Counted from the stretch's first letter, positions 1-10,725 are shown. The stretch: DNA of 64,000 nt from Diplonema japonicum (GCA_964019335.1 OZ025759.1:1-64000), one strand, 5' to 3'. Translations and numbers: made by a program. The notes: a model not told the origin generated them from the letters alone.

Positions 1-16
1 GTCAGAAGACGCAGAA

Positions 17-691
17 ATGGAGGCTCGAGATATGCGTTTTTTTGTAAAGCGAGTGACCAGTTGTGTAATAGTACTTGGTGTGATGTTCTGCTTTGGGTAC
101 TTCGGGATGAAGCTGCAGGGCGGCGAGCGAGAGGACGAGCCACCAAGGTTCCAATGCGACGCAAGCACAGGGTACATAAGGTACACGGATTACGGGATAC
201 GTGCAAATGTGAGCGGAAACTACCCTGTTCTTCAAGTGGAACACTACAGCGGGGCCTCGCGCACCGATCTGTGGGTGAATGGGGGCTTAAACGACAGCAG
301 CGCACCGAAGCAACCTGTGACAGAACACACGAGGTGCAGCGATGGTGAGTTCTCTATTACAAGCCCTGAAGCTTACTTTATGAAGTGTCTTACATTAACC
401 CAAGGGAATTTCCTGTGGTCCCATCCGTTGCCCCCCGACTCTGTGTACTGCACATTAACGTACACCCACCACCCCCACCCCGCATTCGTCTCTTTCACTG
501 TTCTGTCTCACTTGCCTCCTGTTTGCAATCTAACCACCCCTTATCCTTCGCAGTGTATTGGAACAAATGTGCTGTTCGCAACGAGCACTGTGGCTGTCGC
601 CCATGCATCGAATGTTGAAGTACACATTGAGATACCTGTGTACCCTGTCGGGCCTACCAATGCGACGGCTGAGTTTGCGTTGATTATTTAG
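17..691 (+). CDS. Small single-pass membrane protein, unknown family (possible intron)
   Basis: The reading frame stays open for 224 residues. After a basic start (RFFVKR) comes a hydrophobic stretch at about residues 13-30 (CVIVLGVMFCFGYFGMKL), read as a signal anchor or signal peptide. The rest looks luminal or extracellular, with cysteines and sequons such as NVS and NAT. The stretch 443-553 is very pyrimidine-rich, begins GTGTAC and ends TTCGCAG; removing it as a 111-nt intron keeps the frame and joins PPDS to CIGTNV. A GTGAGT at 345 is another possible donor, but joining it to the same acceptor changes frame and ends in a short Cys-rich tail. I recognise no domain. Start at 17 versus 32 is undecided. 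Confidence 0.6.
   Translation: MEARDMRFFVKRVTSCVIVLGVMFCFGYFGMKLQGGEREDEPPRFQCDASTGYIRYTDYGIRANVSGNYPVLQVEHYSGASRTDLWVNGGLNDSSAPKQPVTEHTRCSDGEFSITSPEAYFMKCLTLTQGNFLWSHPLPPDSVYCTLTYTHHPHPAFVSFTVLSHLPPVCNLTTPYPSQCIGTNVLFATSTVAVAHASNVEVHIEIPVYPVGPTNATAEFALII
443..553 (+). other. Possible in-frame intron (111 nt) in the first gene
   Basis: The segment begins GTGTAC, is dominated by C and T, and ends TTATCCTTCGCAG. Its length is a multiple of three, so splicing or retention both keep the frame. It is longer than the frame-proven introns in this window (35-65 nt), so the call is tentative. Confidence 0.35.
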
Positions 692-714
692 TATACAATC
701 CTCCTATATATATC

Positions 715-753
715 TTTTTTTTTTTTTTTTTTTTTTGTTGCACCCTTGTGTAG
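715..753 (+). promoter_or_regulatory. Probable trans-splice acceptor: poly-T tract and AG
   Basis: A run of about 22 T is followed by GTTGCACCCTTGTGTAG, with the AG at 752-753. The first ATG downstream, at 784, opens the myotubularin gene. The arrangement matches the polypyrimidine-AG signal used for spliced-leader addition in Euglenozoa. That trans-splicing happens here is inference. Confidence 0.5.
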
Positions 754-783
754 GAGTGAAGGAAGGGGGAAGGGGGAAAAAAA

Positions 784-2918
784 ATGCTTGCCTTCCAAGA
801 AAACCCGACGCAGCAGGTCCCGTTGCAGCCGAAACCGGTTTCCATGGACCACCCGTTGCTCCTTGAAGAGCGGGACCTCCACGACGAACCGTTCATGGTG
901 TACATGCTGGACGGGGCTACCTTTCAACGATGCGCCTGCTTCGTGACCAACTACAGGGTACAGCTCAGCACGAAAGGCAAAGGAATGGTGGGCCTACCTA
1001 GAAGCGCCATCATGAAGATCGGTACGGAGAAGGTAGGCACGGTCCACCAATACCTCAACGACAGCTCGCAGGCGGTTCAGATATATTGCAAGAACGGGTG
1101 GTCCGTGTACCTCAGATGCGACAGCGCCACCGTGGAGGAACAGAACAATTTCAAAAAGCTTCTTGCGCTTCTTCACGATGCAGTGGCAGAGGACTTCAAA
1201 CAGAGATTCTGCCTGCAGACCACCAAGACAAACGAAAGCTGGTACTCATTCAAAGCGGAAACCGCCAGAATACTGGGGGGCGACCCTTCCATGTTTGGGT
1301 TCAGGATAACCACCGTGAACCACGATTATTCTGTATCAGCTTCATACCCACAGCACAGTTTGGTCCCGATCGAGGCTACGGACGATTTAATACGAAAACA
1401 CTCGGAATTCCGTGCAAAAGGGAGGTTTGTTTCCATAAGCTGGGTACACAAGGTTTCAATGGCTTGTTTGGCGCGATCTTCGCAACCGCTTGTCGGGTTG
1501 AAAAAGATCCGATCGGAAGCGGATGAAGAAATGCTGTCCTTGCTACGCCCCAAGCCCCACACAACACAAGCGAAGGAGAAACGAAACGGACAAAACCGAC
1601 GACGAGCAATGACAGAAGTACAGCATCTTACACAGTTCAATATCCGAGACGGGACAACGCACCACAACACCACCATCATCGATCTCCGGCCGTGGAAGAA
1701 CGCCGCCGCCAACATGGCGAAAGGAGGCGGTTACGAATGCTCGAATTTGTACAACTGCACCTACATCAACGGGGGTATGGAGGACTGCCATGTCATACAG
1801 GCCTCACTGGAAGGCCTTCAAAAACTAAGCAGAAGCGAACCCAACGCGTGGCGATCCGATCTGTTAAACACCAGATGGTTGGATCACCTGGAGCTCCTTG
1901 TAAAATGTTCCGTTACGTGTTTGTCGCAGCTTCTCTCCGGCGGGTCAGTACTGGTTCACTGCACGAACGGGTGGGACAGAACGGCGCAGGTGGTTTCGTT
2001 GACAATGCTGCTTCTCGATCCGTTTTACAGGACTTTCGAGGGGTTTCAGATTCTGGTTCAAAAAGAATGGACCGAAATGGGGCATCGGTTCAGCTCCCGA
2101 TGCGGTAACGGTCCTACCGGTGCAGCAAAAGACCTATCCCCTATTTTCTTGCAATTCTTGGACGCTGTGTACCAGGTAATGACCTTGTACCCCACTGCAT
2201 TCGAGTTTTCAGATACGTATCTTGAATCTTTGGCGGATCATGTATACTCCTGCCGCTATGGGGATTTTTTGTTCGACACACAGCAGCAAAGGGTGGAGGC
2301 AAGGATCACAGAGGACACGCGGTCTGTGTGGACGTTCCTGTCTTCCCGACGGTCGTTTAAAGCTCATTGTAATTTGCTGTACACACCTTCTGCGATACTT
2401 AACCCTGAAGGTCAGTACAAAAAGTTTTGTTTGTGGGGTTACTACCTTCGTTATGATTTCTTCTGGAACTCGGATTGCAAGCAGGAGGCGCTCACGATGA
2501 GAAAGATTGATTTTTTGGATTTTTTGGAGAAGCGAACGCATAGTGTTGAGACGGGATCGACGGATGATGATGAGGAGTTTTACAAAGAGCGGTTTCCTGA
2601 AGATGAACCCGCATCAGGGTGGCCTGCGTCTCCTTTGGAACGGGGGCCGCCTGCGTCGTTGCCGGTTGACGCTGAGCCCCGAAGGGGTGTGTTTTTCGCC
2701 ACCGCTGACGTGCGGTGGATTCCAGACACGTTGGCCCATTCTTGTTCGTTTTGCAAGAATCCTTTTTTTTGGTACCGCCGGCGGCACCACTGCCGCTCGT
2801 GTGGAAGGGTGTTCTGCTCGAAATGTTCGTCGGGAAAAGTTTACTTGCCAACCCTCGGCCACAACACCGAAAAGGTTCGGGTGTGTGATTTCTGCAGACG
2901 CAGGAACACGGCTCATTG

Positions 2919-2919
<1 letters not shown>
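784..2919 (+). CDS. Myotubularin-family phosphoinositide 3-phosphatase with C-terminal FYVE finger
   Basis: A 711-residue protein. Residues about 30-140 resemble the PH-GRAM region of myotubularins. The phosphatase domain carries the Cx5R loop in VHCTNGWDRT, with Cys393 as nucleophile and Arg399; the family form is HCSDGWDRT, so the enzyme looks active. The C-terminus (about 645-706) is a FYVE finger with WIPD, RRRHHCRSC and paired CxxC zinc ligands, which bind PtdIns3P. Known family members dephosphorylate PtdIns3P and PtdIns(3,5)P2 on endosomes, and animal MTMR3/MTMR4 share this order of domains. ATG 784 is the first start after the pyrimidine tract and AG at 715-753. The gene lacks introns. 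Confidence 0.95.
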
Positions 2920-2957
<38 letters not shown>

Positions 2958-3530
2958 GACTTCTGTTGGTATCTTTCCATTTTTTTTTTTTTTTTGATGT
3001 GATGAATGAACATCTGCATTTTTTTCTCTTTTTTTTTCCCCCCCTTGGCATCAAACGAAGACCTGGAAGAGTTGAAGCAACAATGGGATAAGGAAAGAAG
3101 CGCGAGAAAGGGTTTCTCACAACGACCTCTTTCACCTCATATATATATATTTCTTTTATACTTTTATTTATTACATTATGATAAGTTTGTCTTTTTTTTG
3201 TTTTTTTTTTGTTTTAAATGACGAAGGAGGGTGAACCGAACTTCCTTATCGCCAAATATGAGCCACTATTTGTTGGTATATATAATAGCCAGCACACTTC
3301 GAAAAAAAAAAAAACCCCTCCACCTCCTCCTCCTCCCTTTCTCCATGATCTCTATCTCTTATCTCCCCCCTTTTTTACTGTTAGCAACAAAAAAAAAAAA
3401 AAAAAAAAAGAAATCGCAACAAGCCTTTCCGCCCACCTCTCTTTTTTCTTATGAATCTTTTTTCTTTCTTTCTACTCTCAAAAAAAAAAACCCCTCACAA
3501 CAGGACACACACACACACACACACCACACA
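2920..3530. other. Homopolymer-rich spacer with one coding-like segment
   Basis: The spacer opens with about 36 A directly after the myotubularin stop codon, then has T runs, a C-rich run, a TATATATA stretch, A runs and an (AC)n repeat at about 3512-3528 just before the next ATG. Positions 3049-3145 read in one frame as a charged helical peptide (NEDLEELKQQWDKERSARK) without a start codon of its own. I see no complete gene. Confidence 0.6.
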
Positions 3531-4665
3531 ATGGGGAAGAACAAACCAAAAGCAAAAGCGTCGGAAAAGCAAGAGGACGCACCCCTCAAAGCGGAGAGCA
3601 ACAGCGCCCCGCAGCAGCAACAACAACAACAGAGAAGGAGGAGAAAGAGGAAATGCTGCCGCTGTCCGGAGTGGCTACCGTGGGTCATTATGTCAATGCT
3701 CATCATGGGCGTGCTCCCCGCAGTAGTATTCGCCCTCCCAGTACTGGTACCCCCAGTGAAGGAAGCCGACGGGAGGTTCACAATGGTAGGTGGTGGCGGC
3801 TTTGAAGGGGTGAGAGGGTTGTGGAGTGTCCTGAACAAGTTTGGAACCCGCTACTGCGCTGAACAAGGTGCGAAGGATACCATCAAGTGCCACATGTCTG
3901 TTATGGAAATGTCTCTTGAGATTCTTAGAGCACCTGGACTTGTTGACTTTTACACAGCAATGCCGCAAACCGCTCTGAACGAGGAAAACTTCGCCGCCTA
4001 CAAGGGCGCGGTATCGCCTCTTCGTATTGACCAGCAGTGGGAGGAGTTTACGGTCGACCCTTCAGGCGCCAATCCCTCACAGGTTGCTAAGATCGTCCTG
4101 GACATGGCCTCGGTGTCAAAGACTCGACATGCTCCCATCGCTTCAAAGAATTCCCCCTTTTCTCAAAAAATCACGACCCTCACCGACACTGTTGGGTTTG
4201 TTAAGTGCCAAGACGAGTTCTCCAAGGTCTTTGGGAAGGATCGTTCGGATCTTTTCGTGTCAGGGGGTGTGGCACAGTCCGGGAAGGTCTCGGAGGAGAC
4301 ACGTGCTGCACACGACTCTCGCACAGCCTCCCTCTTGTGGTCCGACAAGAGAAAAACAATCTATGCTTTCGGCCTTGAAGCCGCCATTGCCATCACCAGA
4401 AGCATCCCATCTGATCTCTCCGATGCAACGCCAGTGAACATTGTGATCTTGCCGTTGGCCGATGGGGCGTATGTTAAATTTTTAAAAAAAAAGAAGAGAA
4501 AAAAAAAATTCTTTTTTTATTCACAGGAACCAGTGGTACCTTCACACGCGTGGAAGGGAAACCTGCGAGCCCGAGGCCTTCAGGAAGATTTATGAAAACA
4601 CCTTCCAGTACTTCGCTTGGGTGATCCGAGGCGCGAACCAGAAGCTGCAGGTGCTTTCGAAATAG
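3531..4665 (+). CDS. Type II single-pass membrane protein of unknown function, one intron
   Basis: Two exons, 3531-4468 and 4527-4665, give 358 residues. The N-terminus is Lys/Gln/Arg-rich (QQQQQQQRRRRKRK), followed by one membrane helix at about residues 51-74 (LPWVIMSMLIMGVLPAVVFA), so a cytosolic tail and a large luminal domain are likely. Splicing is needed: unspliced, the frame runs into poly-K and a non-homologous tail, while the spliced frame reads LPLADGANQWYLHTRGRE and ends QKLQVLSK. The luminal part has a few cysteines and no motif I recognise. ATG 3531 is the first good start after the (AC)n leader. Confidence 0.8.
4469..4526 (+). other. Cis-intron, 58 nt
   Basis: Donor GTATGT at 4469, acceptor TTCACAG ending at 4526, interior made of A-rich then T-rich homopolymers. 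The length is not a multiple of three and phase 2 splicing restores a sensible C-terminus. Confidence 0.85.
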
Positions 4666-5195
4666 AGGAGGTTTTTTAAAGTAAGTAAAGAGGTGCAGGT
4701 TTTTTTCAAAGACCTTTTTTTTTTTTTTTTTTTTATATTTAAAGGGGGTGAAGGGGGGAAGTGTTTTCACGACTGTTCAGTGTTTTTTTTTTTTTTTTTT
4801 TTTCAGAATTAGAGAAAGGATGGGGGGATATAAAAAAAAATACACCCCCGCCGTCGTTTGGCATGAGGATCTACTCTTTCTCCCCCCCTAAAAAAAAACT
4901 TACTCCCGTAACAAAAAAAAAAGAACGTCCATGGCTTTGGGGTTTAATATTTTCTTTTCTTTTTCTTTTTAAAACTGATCTGCAGTCCGAGAAAAAAGAT
5001 AAAGGAGGGGAACACACCCAATCTTTGGTTCCCCCCCCTTTTTTTTTTCGTCTTAAAACTGCTAACAACTTAACACGTTTTTTTTTTTCTTTTTTTTTTT
5101 TCTTTTTTTTTCTTTTTCTTTTCCTTGCTTTAAAAAAAAAAAATAAAAAATAAAAAAAAAGGTAATAAAGAAAATGATACCCCACTAGCAACATC
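4666..5195. other. Spacer of A, T and C runs; no gene seen
   Basis: About 530 bases with repeated T runs, C runs and A runs. The open frames here are homopolymer translations (poly-F, poly-K) and are not credible. An AG at the end of CCCCACTAG lies a few bases before the next ATG. Confidence 0.6.
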
Positions 5196-5873
5196 ATGGG
5201 ACAGTCTGCAGTTTTAGAAGACGAGCCTGTTGTACTAGGGCAGGGAAGGCTGTTTTTGAACATAGTGCCCTTGAGGCAACAGGAACCCACCGTGCTTGTG
5301 AAGACGAGAAAAAAGAAACAGCGGCCGACGGCAAGAACCAGGGTTGCACCAAGAAGGCCCAACAACGACGCTACATTTGACTGGCTTGTGGGTTTAGCGG
5401 TACGAGAGCCCCTTCACTTGGTCAAGTGGGGGGTGGTAGGGGCGGTGCTTAGCGTTGTCGTCTCAGCTGTTCAAACTCATCCGAAAAGAGTAGTGGAGGG
5501 AAGAAAAACCTTCACAGGATGGAGGGTGGTTAAAAATACCCCAAACAGCCTGTCGCTGTCACTAGGGAGCATTACGAGTCCCAACTCTACGCTTCAAAAG
5601 CCCAAGCGGCTGTTCCACCTGGCGCCCCGATCAGTTGTTGCTCCGCACCCTCCACCGTCCGCCTTCGGTACCATAGCGCACCCAGTACCCCCTCCTTGCC
5701 CAAGGTGGTTCCAATCCTCTTCCATTCAATATCTCGGTGAAGGCTCCCTCTTGCGGCCAACACCGCAAACCCCACCCGGCGACGGCCCGCCCGCCGCACA
5801 GCGCAAACTGTACATAAAAAACAATACTTCAGTGATGGTACGGACTGCAAGGGGTGTCATTAAGTGCCTATGA
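5196..5873 (+). CDS. Hypothetical basic protein with one hydrophobic segment
   Basis: A 225-residue frame opening MGQSAVLEDEPVVLGQG. A basic linker (VKTRKKKQRPTARTR) precedes one hydrophobic stretch at about residues 78-93 (WGVVGAVLSVVVSAVQ). The second half is Pro/Ser-rich. No domain is recognised. The length and codon use suggest a real gene. An internal GTAGTGG...TTCACAG stretch near 5490-5518 could be a tiny in-frame intron. The neighbours give no functional clue. Confidence 0.55.
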   Translation: MGQSAVLEDEPVVLGQGRLFLNIVPLRQQEPTVLVKTRKKKQRPTARTRVAPRRPNNDATFDWLVGLAVREPLHLVKWGVVGAVLSVVVSAVQTHPKRVVEGRKTFTGWRVVKNTPNSLSLSLGSITSPNSTLQKPKRLFHLAPRSVVAPHPPPSAFGTIAHPVPPPCPRWFQSSSIQYLGEGSLLRPTPQTPPGDGPPAAQRKLYIKNNTSVMVRTARGVIKCL

Positions 5874-5885
5874 TGCAGGTGAAGG

Positions 5886-5916
<31 letters not shown>

Positions 5917-6044
5917 CCGTGTGTGTGCTTCTGCACATGCCCATATCCCACCTCATCATCATACCCAATTTTGTATTCGTTTTTTTTTTTTTTTTTTTTT
6001 TTTTTTTCGGACGACAACATCAACAATAAGAGAAAAACAAAAGG

Positions 6045-6077
<33 letters not shown>

Positions 6078-6917
6078 ATGAGCGCCGAAGAGGAAGCGCC
6101 CCCTGTAGTCGAGCTTCTCGACGAGGAGGAAAAACAAGACCCCGAGAGGTACCTCCCAAAGGATGTTACACCGGACCCCAACAAGCCCAAGGTCATCCTG
6201 ACGATCAAGGACCCGGGCCACGTTATAAAAGGGTGTTTCCCAATATACGAGGGCAGGGTGAAGATAGAAGTCGATGGGACGGAAAAAGAGATTGTGGTCG
6301 GTGAGTGGGACGAGAGGTGGGAGGCTGGGGTGCGCGCGATGAGGAAAGGCGAGGAGGGCACCATCACCTCCGAGGGCGAATCCGTCCACATAAAGGTGAC
6401 AGACATACAGAACCTCCCAGAGCCGTACGAGATAGAGGTGGAGCAGAAGATAGCTTTTGCAAACGAGAGGCGGTTGCAAGGCAACTCGTTCTACGCACAA
6501 AAGGACTTTACCAACGCAATAAAAAAGTACGAGTCCTCACTTAAGTATTCCGACCAAAAGTTCGGTCTAGGCATGCAAGAGCAAGCAGACCTCAAAGCCT
6601 GCTCCGAGCCTACTTTCACCAACCTTGCCGCGGTGTATCTCCACCTGCAGAACTACCATCTCGCCATCACCCACCTCACTGCCGCCATCGAAAATAATAA
6701 ATCGTGCACTACAGCTCTCATCCGGAGGGCTAAGGCCTATATCGGGACCTACGATTTCGAACTTGCTGAGTGTGACCTGTCTCAGATTTCTGACGAAGTT
6801 CTCGCGAGCAATGAGAACGTTGCAGCACAGGTTGCCGAGGTGAGGGAGAGCCTGAAGAAGGCCAGGGCCCAGGGAGAGAAACAAGACAAGCAAACGTACT
6901 CGAAAATGTTCAAGTAA
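6078..6917 (+). CDS. FKBP-like domain fused to TPR repeats (co-chaperone type)
   Basis: A 279-residue protein. After an acidic N-terminus (SAEEEAPPVVELLDEEE), residues about 38-120 resemble a diverged FKBP fold (GHVIKGCFPIYEGRVKI, then ERWEAGVRAMRKGEEGTI, where FKBPs have a G-W-E-G-M-KGE pattern). The aromatic active-site residues of peptidyl-prolyl isomerases are not evident, so it is probably inactive, like FKBP6 or FKBPL. Residues about 128-260 are three TPR motifs (NERRLQGNSFYAQKDFTNAI and following). The ending TYSKMFK matches the C-terminal helix of large TPR immunophilins, which bind Hsp90. An A-run touches the start codon. Confidence 0.85.
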   Translation: MSAEEEAPPVVELLDEEEKQDPERYLPKDVTPDPNKPKVILTIKDPGHVIKGCFPIYEGRVKIEVDGTEKEIVVGEWDERWEAGVRAMRKGEEGTITSEGESVHIKVTDIQNLPEPYEIEVEQKIAFANERRLQGNSFYAQKDFTNAIKKYESSLKYSDQKFGLGMQEQADLKACSEPTFTNLAAVYLHLQNYHLAITHLTAAIENNKSCTTALIRRAKAYIGTYDFELAECDLSQISDEVLASNENVAAQVAEVRESLKKARAQGEKQDKQTYSKMFK

Positions 6918-7166
6918 GAAGAAAAAAAAATATTATAAAAAAAAAAAAAAAAAATACAATAAGTGTTGTCCTCTATCTTTTTTTTTTTTTTTTTTTTTCT
7001 TCTCAGAGCACCGTTGCTTTTTGTACCCACATTTCACGTTAAGAAAAAGATCATTCTTTCTTTTTTTTTTCTTCACTTTAAAAAAAAACTCAAAAAAAAA
7101 AAAAAAAAGAGGGGGAAGAGGAGGGGGAGGGCGGAGAAGTACAAAAAAAAAAAAGAAAGAAAAAAA

Positions 7167-8601
7167 ATGCAAACTCTGTCCCAATTATGGGACGACATGT
7201 GCGGATTGATTATCAGACCGCAACGGTGTGAGTACGAGGTGTCCCACTTGGGCCCACAGGTATTGAACCTCAAAAAGAAGAAGAAAAAAAGAAAGAAAAA
7301 ACCATATCCCCCAGCTCTTCCGTATCGATGATGGGGTGTACGAACGGACGGACGTAACAGTGTACAACCCAAGAGGAATGGAACTGAAATGCAGCCACTT
7401 CGAACCTACCCAAAGCCAGCGCCCCTCCGAGAAAATGCCTTGTGTAGTGTATCTGCATGGAAACTGCGGAAGCCGGCAAGACTCGCTGGACTGTGTGACG
7501 GTCCTCCTTCCCCACGGTATATCCTTGTTCAGCTTTGACTTCTCTGGATCGGGTCTTTCAGAGGGGGAATACGTCTCCCTGGGCCATTTTGAAAAGCAAG
7601 ACCTTGCCACCATCATCGACTACCTGCAGTCAAAGGGAACCACCTCACGAGTAGGGTTGTGGGGCAGGTCCATGGGTGCTGTAACCAGCATCATGTATGC
7701 AAGCAAGGACCCAACCATAGCCGGCATCGTGTGCGACTCGCCCTTCTCCAGCCTGCCTGATCTGATGCAGGAATTAGTTCTAACACAGAAACCTTGGGTT
7801 CCGAAGTTCCTTCTCAAAGCTGCCATCAACAGCATGCGGTCGACAATCACGAAAAAGGTTGGGTTTGACATCCACGACCTGAACACTATTAAGTACGCAT
7901 CTTCGTCTGATGTTCCTGCCCTCCTTGCGCATGCGAAGGATGATCTTCTTGTTGACCAGCGGCACTCCAAGCTTGTGCAGCAGGCGTACCAAGGGGAGTG
8001 TGCCTTGATGGGCTTCGAGGGAGGGCACAACACAGACAGGCCCGAGTTTTTCTTGGACGCCGTCACCACCTTTTTCATCCACCACCTGATCACCAAGCCA
8101 CCCCCAACCGACTCCCGTACCCCTATCCGTGCGCGTTCCACACCCCAAGCTTCTTCATCAAACCACGTGGACCCTATGTTGGTGTTGAAGGAGGACAAGG
8201 AGGAGGACGCGGCGAAGAAAGATGACGAGAAGGAAGAGGTGTGCGGCGATGACACAGCTAGCCCGTCTGAAACCCAAGAAGCTAGAGAGGAAGAGGTTAA
8301 AGCACAGGAAGAAATCGAAGCAAAACAACAGGAGGAGGCTGAGGTTAAAGAAGAAAAGGCTGAGCTCAAAGGAGAAGAGGCTGAGCTCAAAGAAGAAGAG
8401 GCTGAAGTTAAGGAGGAAGAAGTTGCGGCAAAAGAGGAAGAGGCACAACAGAAGGAAAGCGAAGATATCGAAGCTAAAGAAAGCGCCCATGTGGGAGCAA
8501 ACAAGGAAAGTGAAGTACAGAAAGAAAACGAAGAAGAAAACCAAAAGGAGGAAAAAGAAGAAACGCACACCACTGAAGAGGAAGGAGGACAAGTTAGTTA
8601 G
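7167..8601 (+). CDS. Alpha/beta hydrolase (serine hydrolase) with acidic coiled tail, one intron
   Basis: Exons 7167-7259 and 7315-8601 give 459 residues. The spliced N-terminus reads MQTLSQLWDDMCGLIIRPQR and joins at HLGPQ|LFRIDDG. The core has an oxyanion-type HGNCGS segment, a nucleophile elbow GRSMG with Ser150, an acid in AHAKDDLLVD and the His in GGHNTD, so the triad is complete. The fold matches the S33/ABHD group of hydrolases; the substrate is unknown. From about residue 310 the protein becomes a Lys/Glu tail with repeats of EEAELKEEEAEVKEE type, probably helical. The exon 1 frame is short but keeps phase 0. Confidence 0.88.
7260..7314 (+). other. Cis-intron, 55 nt, A-rich
   Basis: Donor GTATTG directly after CCCACAG, acceptor ATATCCCCCAG ending at 7314, interior almost entirely A and G. 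Its length is not a multiple of three, and joining phase 0 exons puts the hydrolase in frame with an upstream ATG. Confidence 0.8.
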
Positions 8602-9369
8602 ATAGACTGGGTGGGGGAGTGTTCACCGTGGTGTGTATGCATGTGCGTGTCTTCTCTTTCTTTTTCTCTTTTCTGTTTTTTTTGTTGATTGAGAAAAAAA
8701 AGAGAAGAAAAAAAAAGAACACTTGTGGGGGTGGGGGGAGGAGAAAATACAATAGAATATGATTCTTTTTTTTTTCTTTTTTGGTGATAAACCCATCTTC
8801 TTACAAATGAAAAGTTAGAAAGGAGAAAACGAAAGATTCTTGCTGAAAATTGCCCCCATCCCCCCCCCCCCACTCTCTCCTGTTTTTGTGACAAATGGTG
8901 GCTGACCCCCCAAAAAAAAAGAAAATCCTCAAATTGGAAAAAACCCCCCCAAAAAAAAGTTATTTTTTAGGGGGTAGACAAAAGAAAAATTTGGTTTTTA
9001 TTGTTGTCTCGCCGTCACTGCAGGTGGGGGGGGGGGGGGGGGGGCTCTACGACGGAACCAAAAAAAGGGGGGGGGGAAATGATGTCCCTCCACCCCATGC
9101 CAAATTGTCTTTTTTTTTGATGGGGTCGTCACCAAACCACTTCGTTTCTTTCTTCTATAATACTGAGATTTTTTGTTTTTTTTAAAATGTTCCCCCCCCC
9201 CCCCAGGAATGTGTCCGTGTGATAAAAAAAAAGGGGGAGAGGGGGGAGATACTTATTTGACTCATATCCTGTTGTTTCTCTCTCTCTCCTTGTTCTTTTC
9301 GTTATCCTCACAAACACCAATGGTAAACACGGGGGGGAAAAAAAGGGGGAGGGGGACATTTTCACGATC
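8602..9369. other. Homopolymer spacer with a G-run and a short upstream ORF
   Basis: About 770 bases with C runs, a G run of about 19 at 9026-9044 and CT-rich tracts. A 17-codon ORF starts at ATG 9320 and stops at 9371-9373, overlapping the next start codon as ATGA. The first AG after the CT tract lies downstream of 9320, so that ATG may be absent from mature mRNA. Nothing else is seen. Confidence 0.55.
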
Positions 9370-10677
9370 ATGAATAGTAAACAGCTTACCCCCGATGAAT
9401 TCAACAGGTGCAACGAGACCTTCAACAACCTGGTAGTTAACGAAGGATCTAGCAGAGTGGACTCAGTTCTGAAACTTCGAAACGTTTTGCAAGCGTTGGG
9501 CTTGCAAATCGACGGAGGGGAGCTTAACGAGCTGATCCCTTCAGGCGGCATGACGGTAGACAATCTCATAGGACTTCTAGAAAGATTAAAAGCAAGGCAC
9601 GCCCTCCCGACCAACTCCTTTGGAAGCGACACACAACAAGCATTCATCGCCATGGGCGGAGGCCCCTGTGGAGAAGGCGATGTGTCCACCAATTTACTCA
9701 TGAAAATGGTGCAGGATTTCGGCTTAAACCTCGACATTGAAAAGCTAATAAGCGAGGTTGATCTAGACGCAAGCGGGAGCATCAATTTTGAAGAATTCAC
9801 CGCGCTTTTTTCGGCGGTGGCGCAGAACCCCGATTCTGAAGGACAAAAACACCCCGACAACGAACAACCAAAAGAACACTGTACCAAGAGCAGCCCTCGC
9901 GGTCGTGGTAGAAGAGCCGTGAGCAGAATGAGCATTTTCCAGCCACCGTGTAGTGATGAAGGCCAGCTCTCCGCACACAATGACGATACCAAGAAGGCAA
10001 ATCATGCCAGTCTTGTTTCGTCGCTTCCTGAACGAAAGATTACTGTTATTGCGTCCGGTGCGAAGAAGACGTCAGAGCAGCGCCCGTTAACACGCGATGA
10101 GTTGCTCAGCATAAAGTTGAAACGATTGGCCAAAGCAACAAAGCGAGCCGGTTTGGTAGGCGGTGATCTCCCGCCTATCCCCACCGGAGGGAAGAAGGTG
10201 AAGATAAAACGGAAACAACCATCTCCCAAATCAAACAGCGTCTCATGCACGGAGTCGCCTGACGTCTACGACACACGTTCTGTGTACCCTGGCAGGCGGC
10301 GGTGCCTCGTCGATTTTTCGATTCGGTTGGCGCCGCTCCCCGCGCCGGGCCATTCCGAGATATTTTCAGGTAGTATTTCCCGGTGCCATTACCACCAACA
10401 GCTTTCAGGTATCAGCAGTTCTTTGAAGGACGCGCTTCGCACCCCTTCGCGTCCGCTTCCCGCGTCTCCTCAGCTTCTTGGCATGACACAGATTAGATCG
10501 GCGTTGCAAGGCAGCAGCAGCAGGGTTAAAAAGGAAAACCTCGGGGCGACCCAGACGACGGCCGCCGTCACGCATCTCAGAGGCATCATCCAAAAGCACA
10601 ACGTAGGCAGAGGGAAGGGCGGCTTCATACGAGACCTGTGCGGGTCCGAGACGATTCTAACCTCACCTTTTCGATGA
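9370..10677 (+). CDS. EF-hand protein with disordered basic C-terminus
   Basis: A 435-residue protein whose first 160 residues look like a calmodulin/centrin-type four-hand unit. Only one canonical calcium loop is evident, near residue 137 (DLDASGSINFEEF). The earlier hands are degenerate, for example LTPDEFNRCNETFNNLVVNE at the start. The rest is Ser/Arg/Lys-rich and probably disordered, with basic patches such as KKVKIKRKQPSPKS that could act as a nuclear or microtubule-binding signal. It is probably a calcium-sensing adaptor; the partner is unknown. ATG 9370 sits in CGATCATGAAT. Confidence 0.8.
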   Translation: MNSKQLTPDEFNRCNETFNNLVVNEGSSRVDSVLKLRNVLQALGLQIDGGELNELIPSGGMTVDNLIGLLERLKARHALPTNSFGSDTQQAFIAMGGGPCGEGDVSTNLLMKMVQDFGLNLDIEKLISEVDLDASGSINFEEFTALFSAVAQNPDSEGQKHPDNEQPKEHCTKSSPRGRGRRAVSRMSIFQPPCSDEGQLSAHNDDTKKANHASLVSSLPERKITVIASGAKKTSEQRPLTRDELLSIKLKRLAKATKRAGLVGGDLPPIPTGGKKVKIKRKQPSPKSNSVSCTESPDVYDTRSVYPGRRRCLVDFSIRLAPLPAPGHSEIFSGSISRCHYHQQLSGISSSLKDALRTPSRPLPASPQLLGMTQIRSALQGSSSRVKKENLGATQTTAAVTHLRGIIQKHNVGRGKGGFIRDLCGSETILTSPFR

Positions 10678-10688
10678 TTTACATCATT

Positions 10689-10725
10689 CCCCCCCCCCCC
10701 CCCCCCCCTGTTCTTTTTTTATAAG
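10689..10725 (+). promoter_or_regulatory. Probable trans-splice acceptor with a poly-C tract
   Basis: A run of about 20 C is followed by TGTTCTTTTTTTATAAG, with the AG at 10724-10725, about 68 bases before ATG 10793. It shows that C runs as well as T runs may act as the pyrimidine tract. Inferred from position only. Confidence 0.4.

Noticed and set aside
345-553. Intron 345-553 in the first gene
   Set aside because: Signals are good (GTGAGT, TTCGCAG), but it would shift frame and cut off the longer, more protein-like C-terminus; kept only as an alternative.
7620-8573. 317-codon minus-strand ORF
   Set aside because: Antisense of the hydrolase and its Lys/Glu tail; Ser-rich with no domain.
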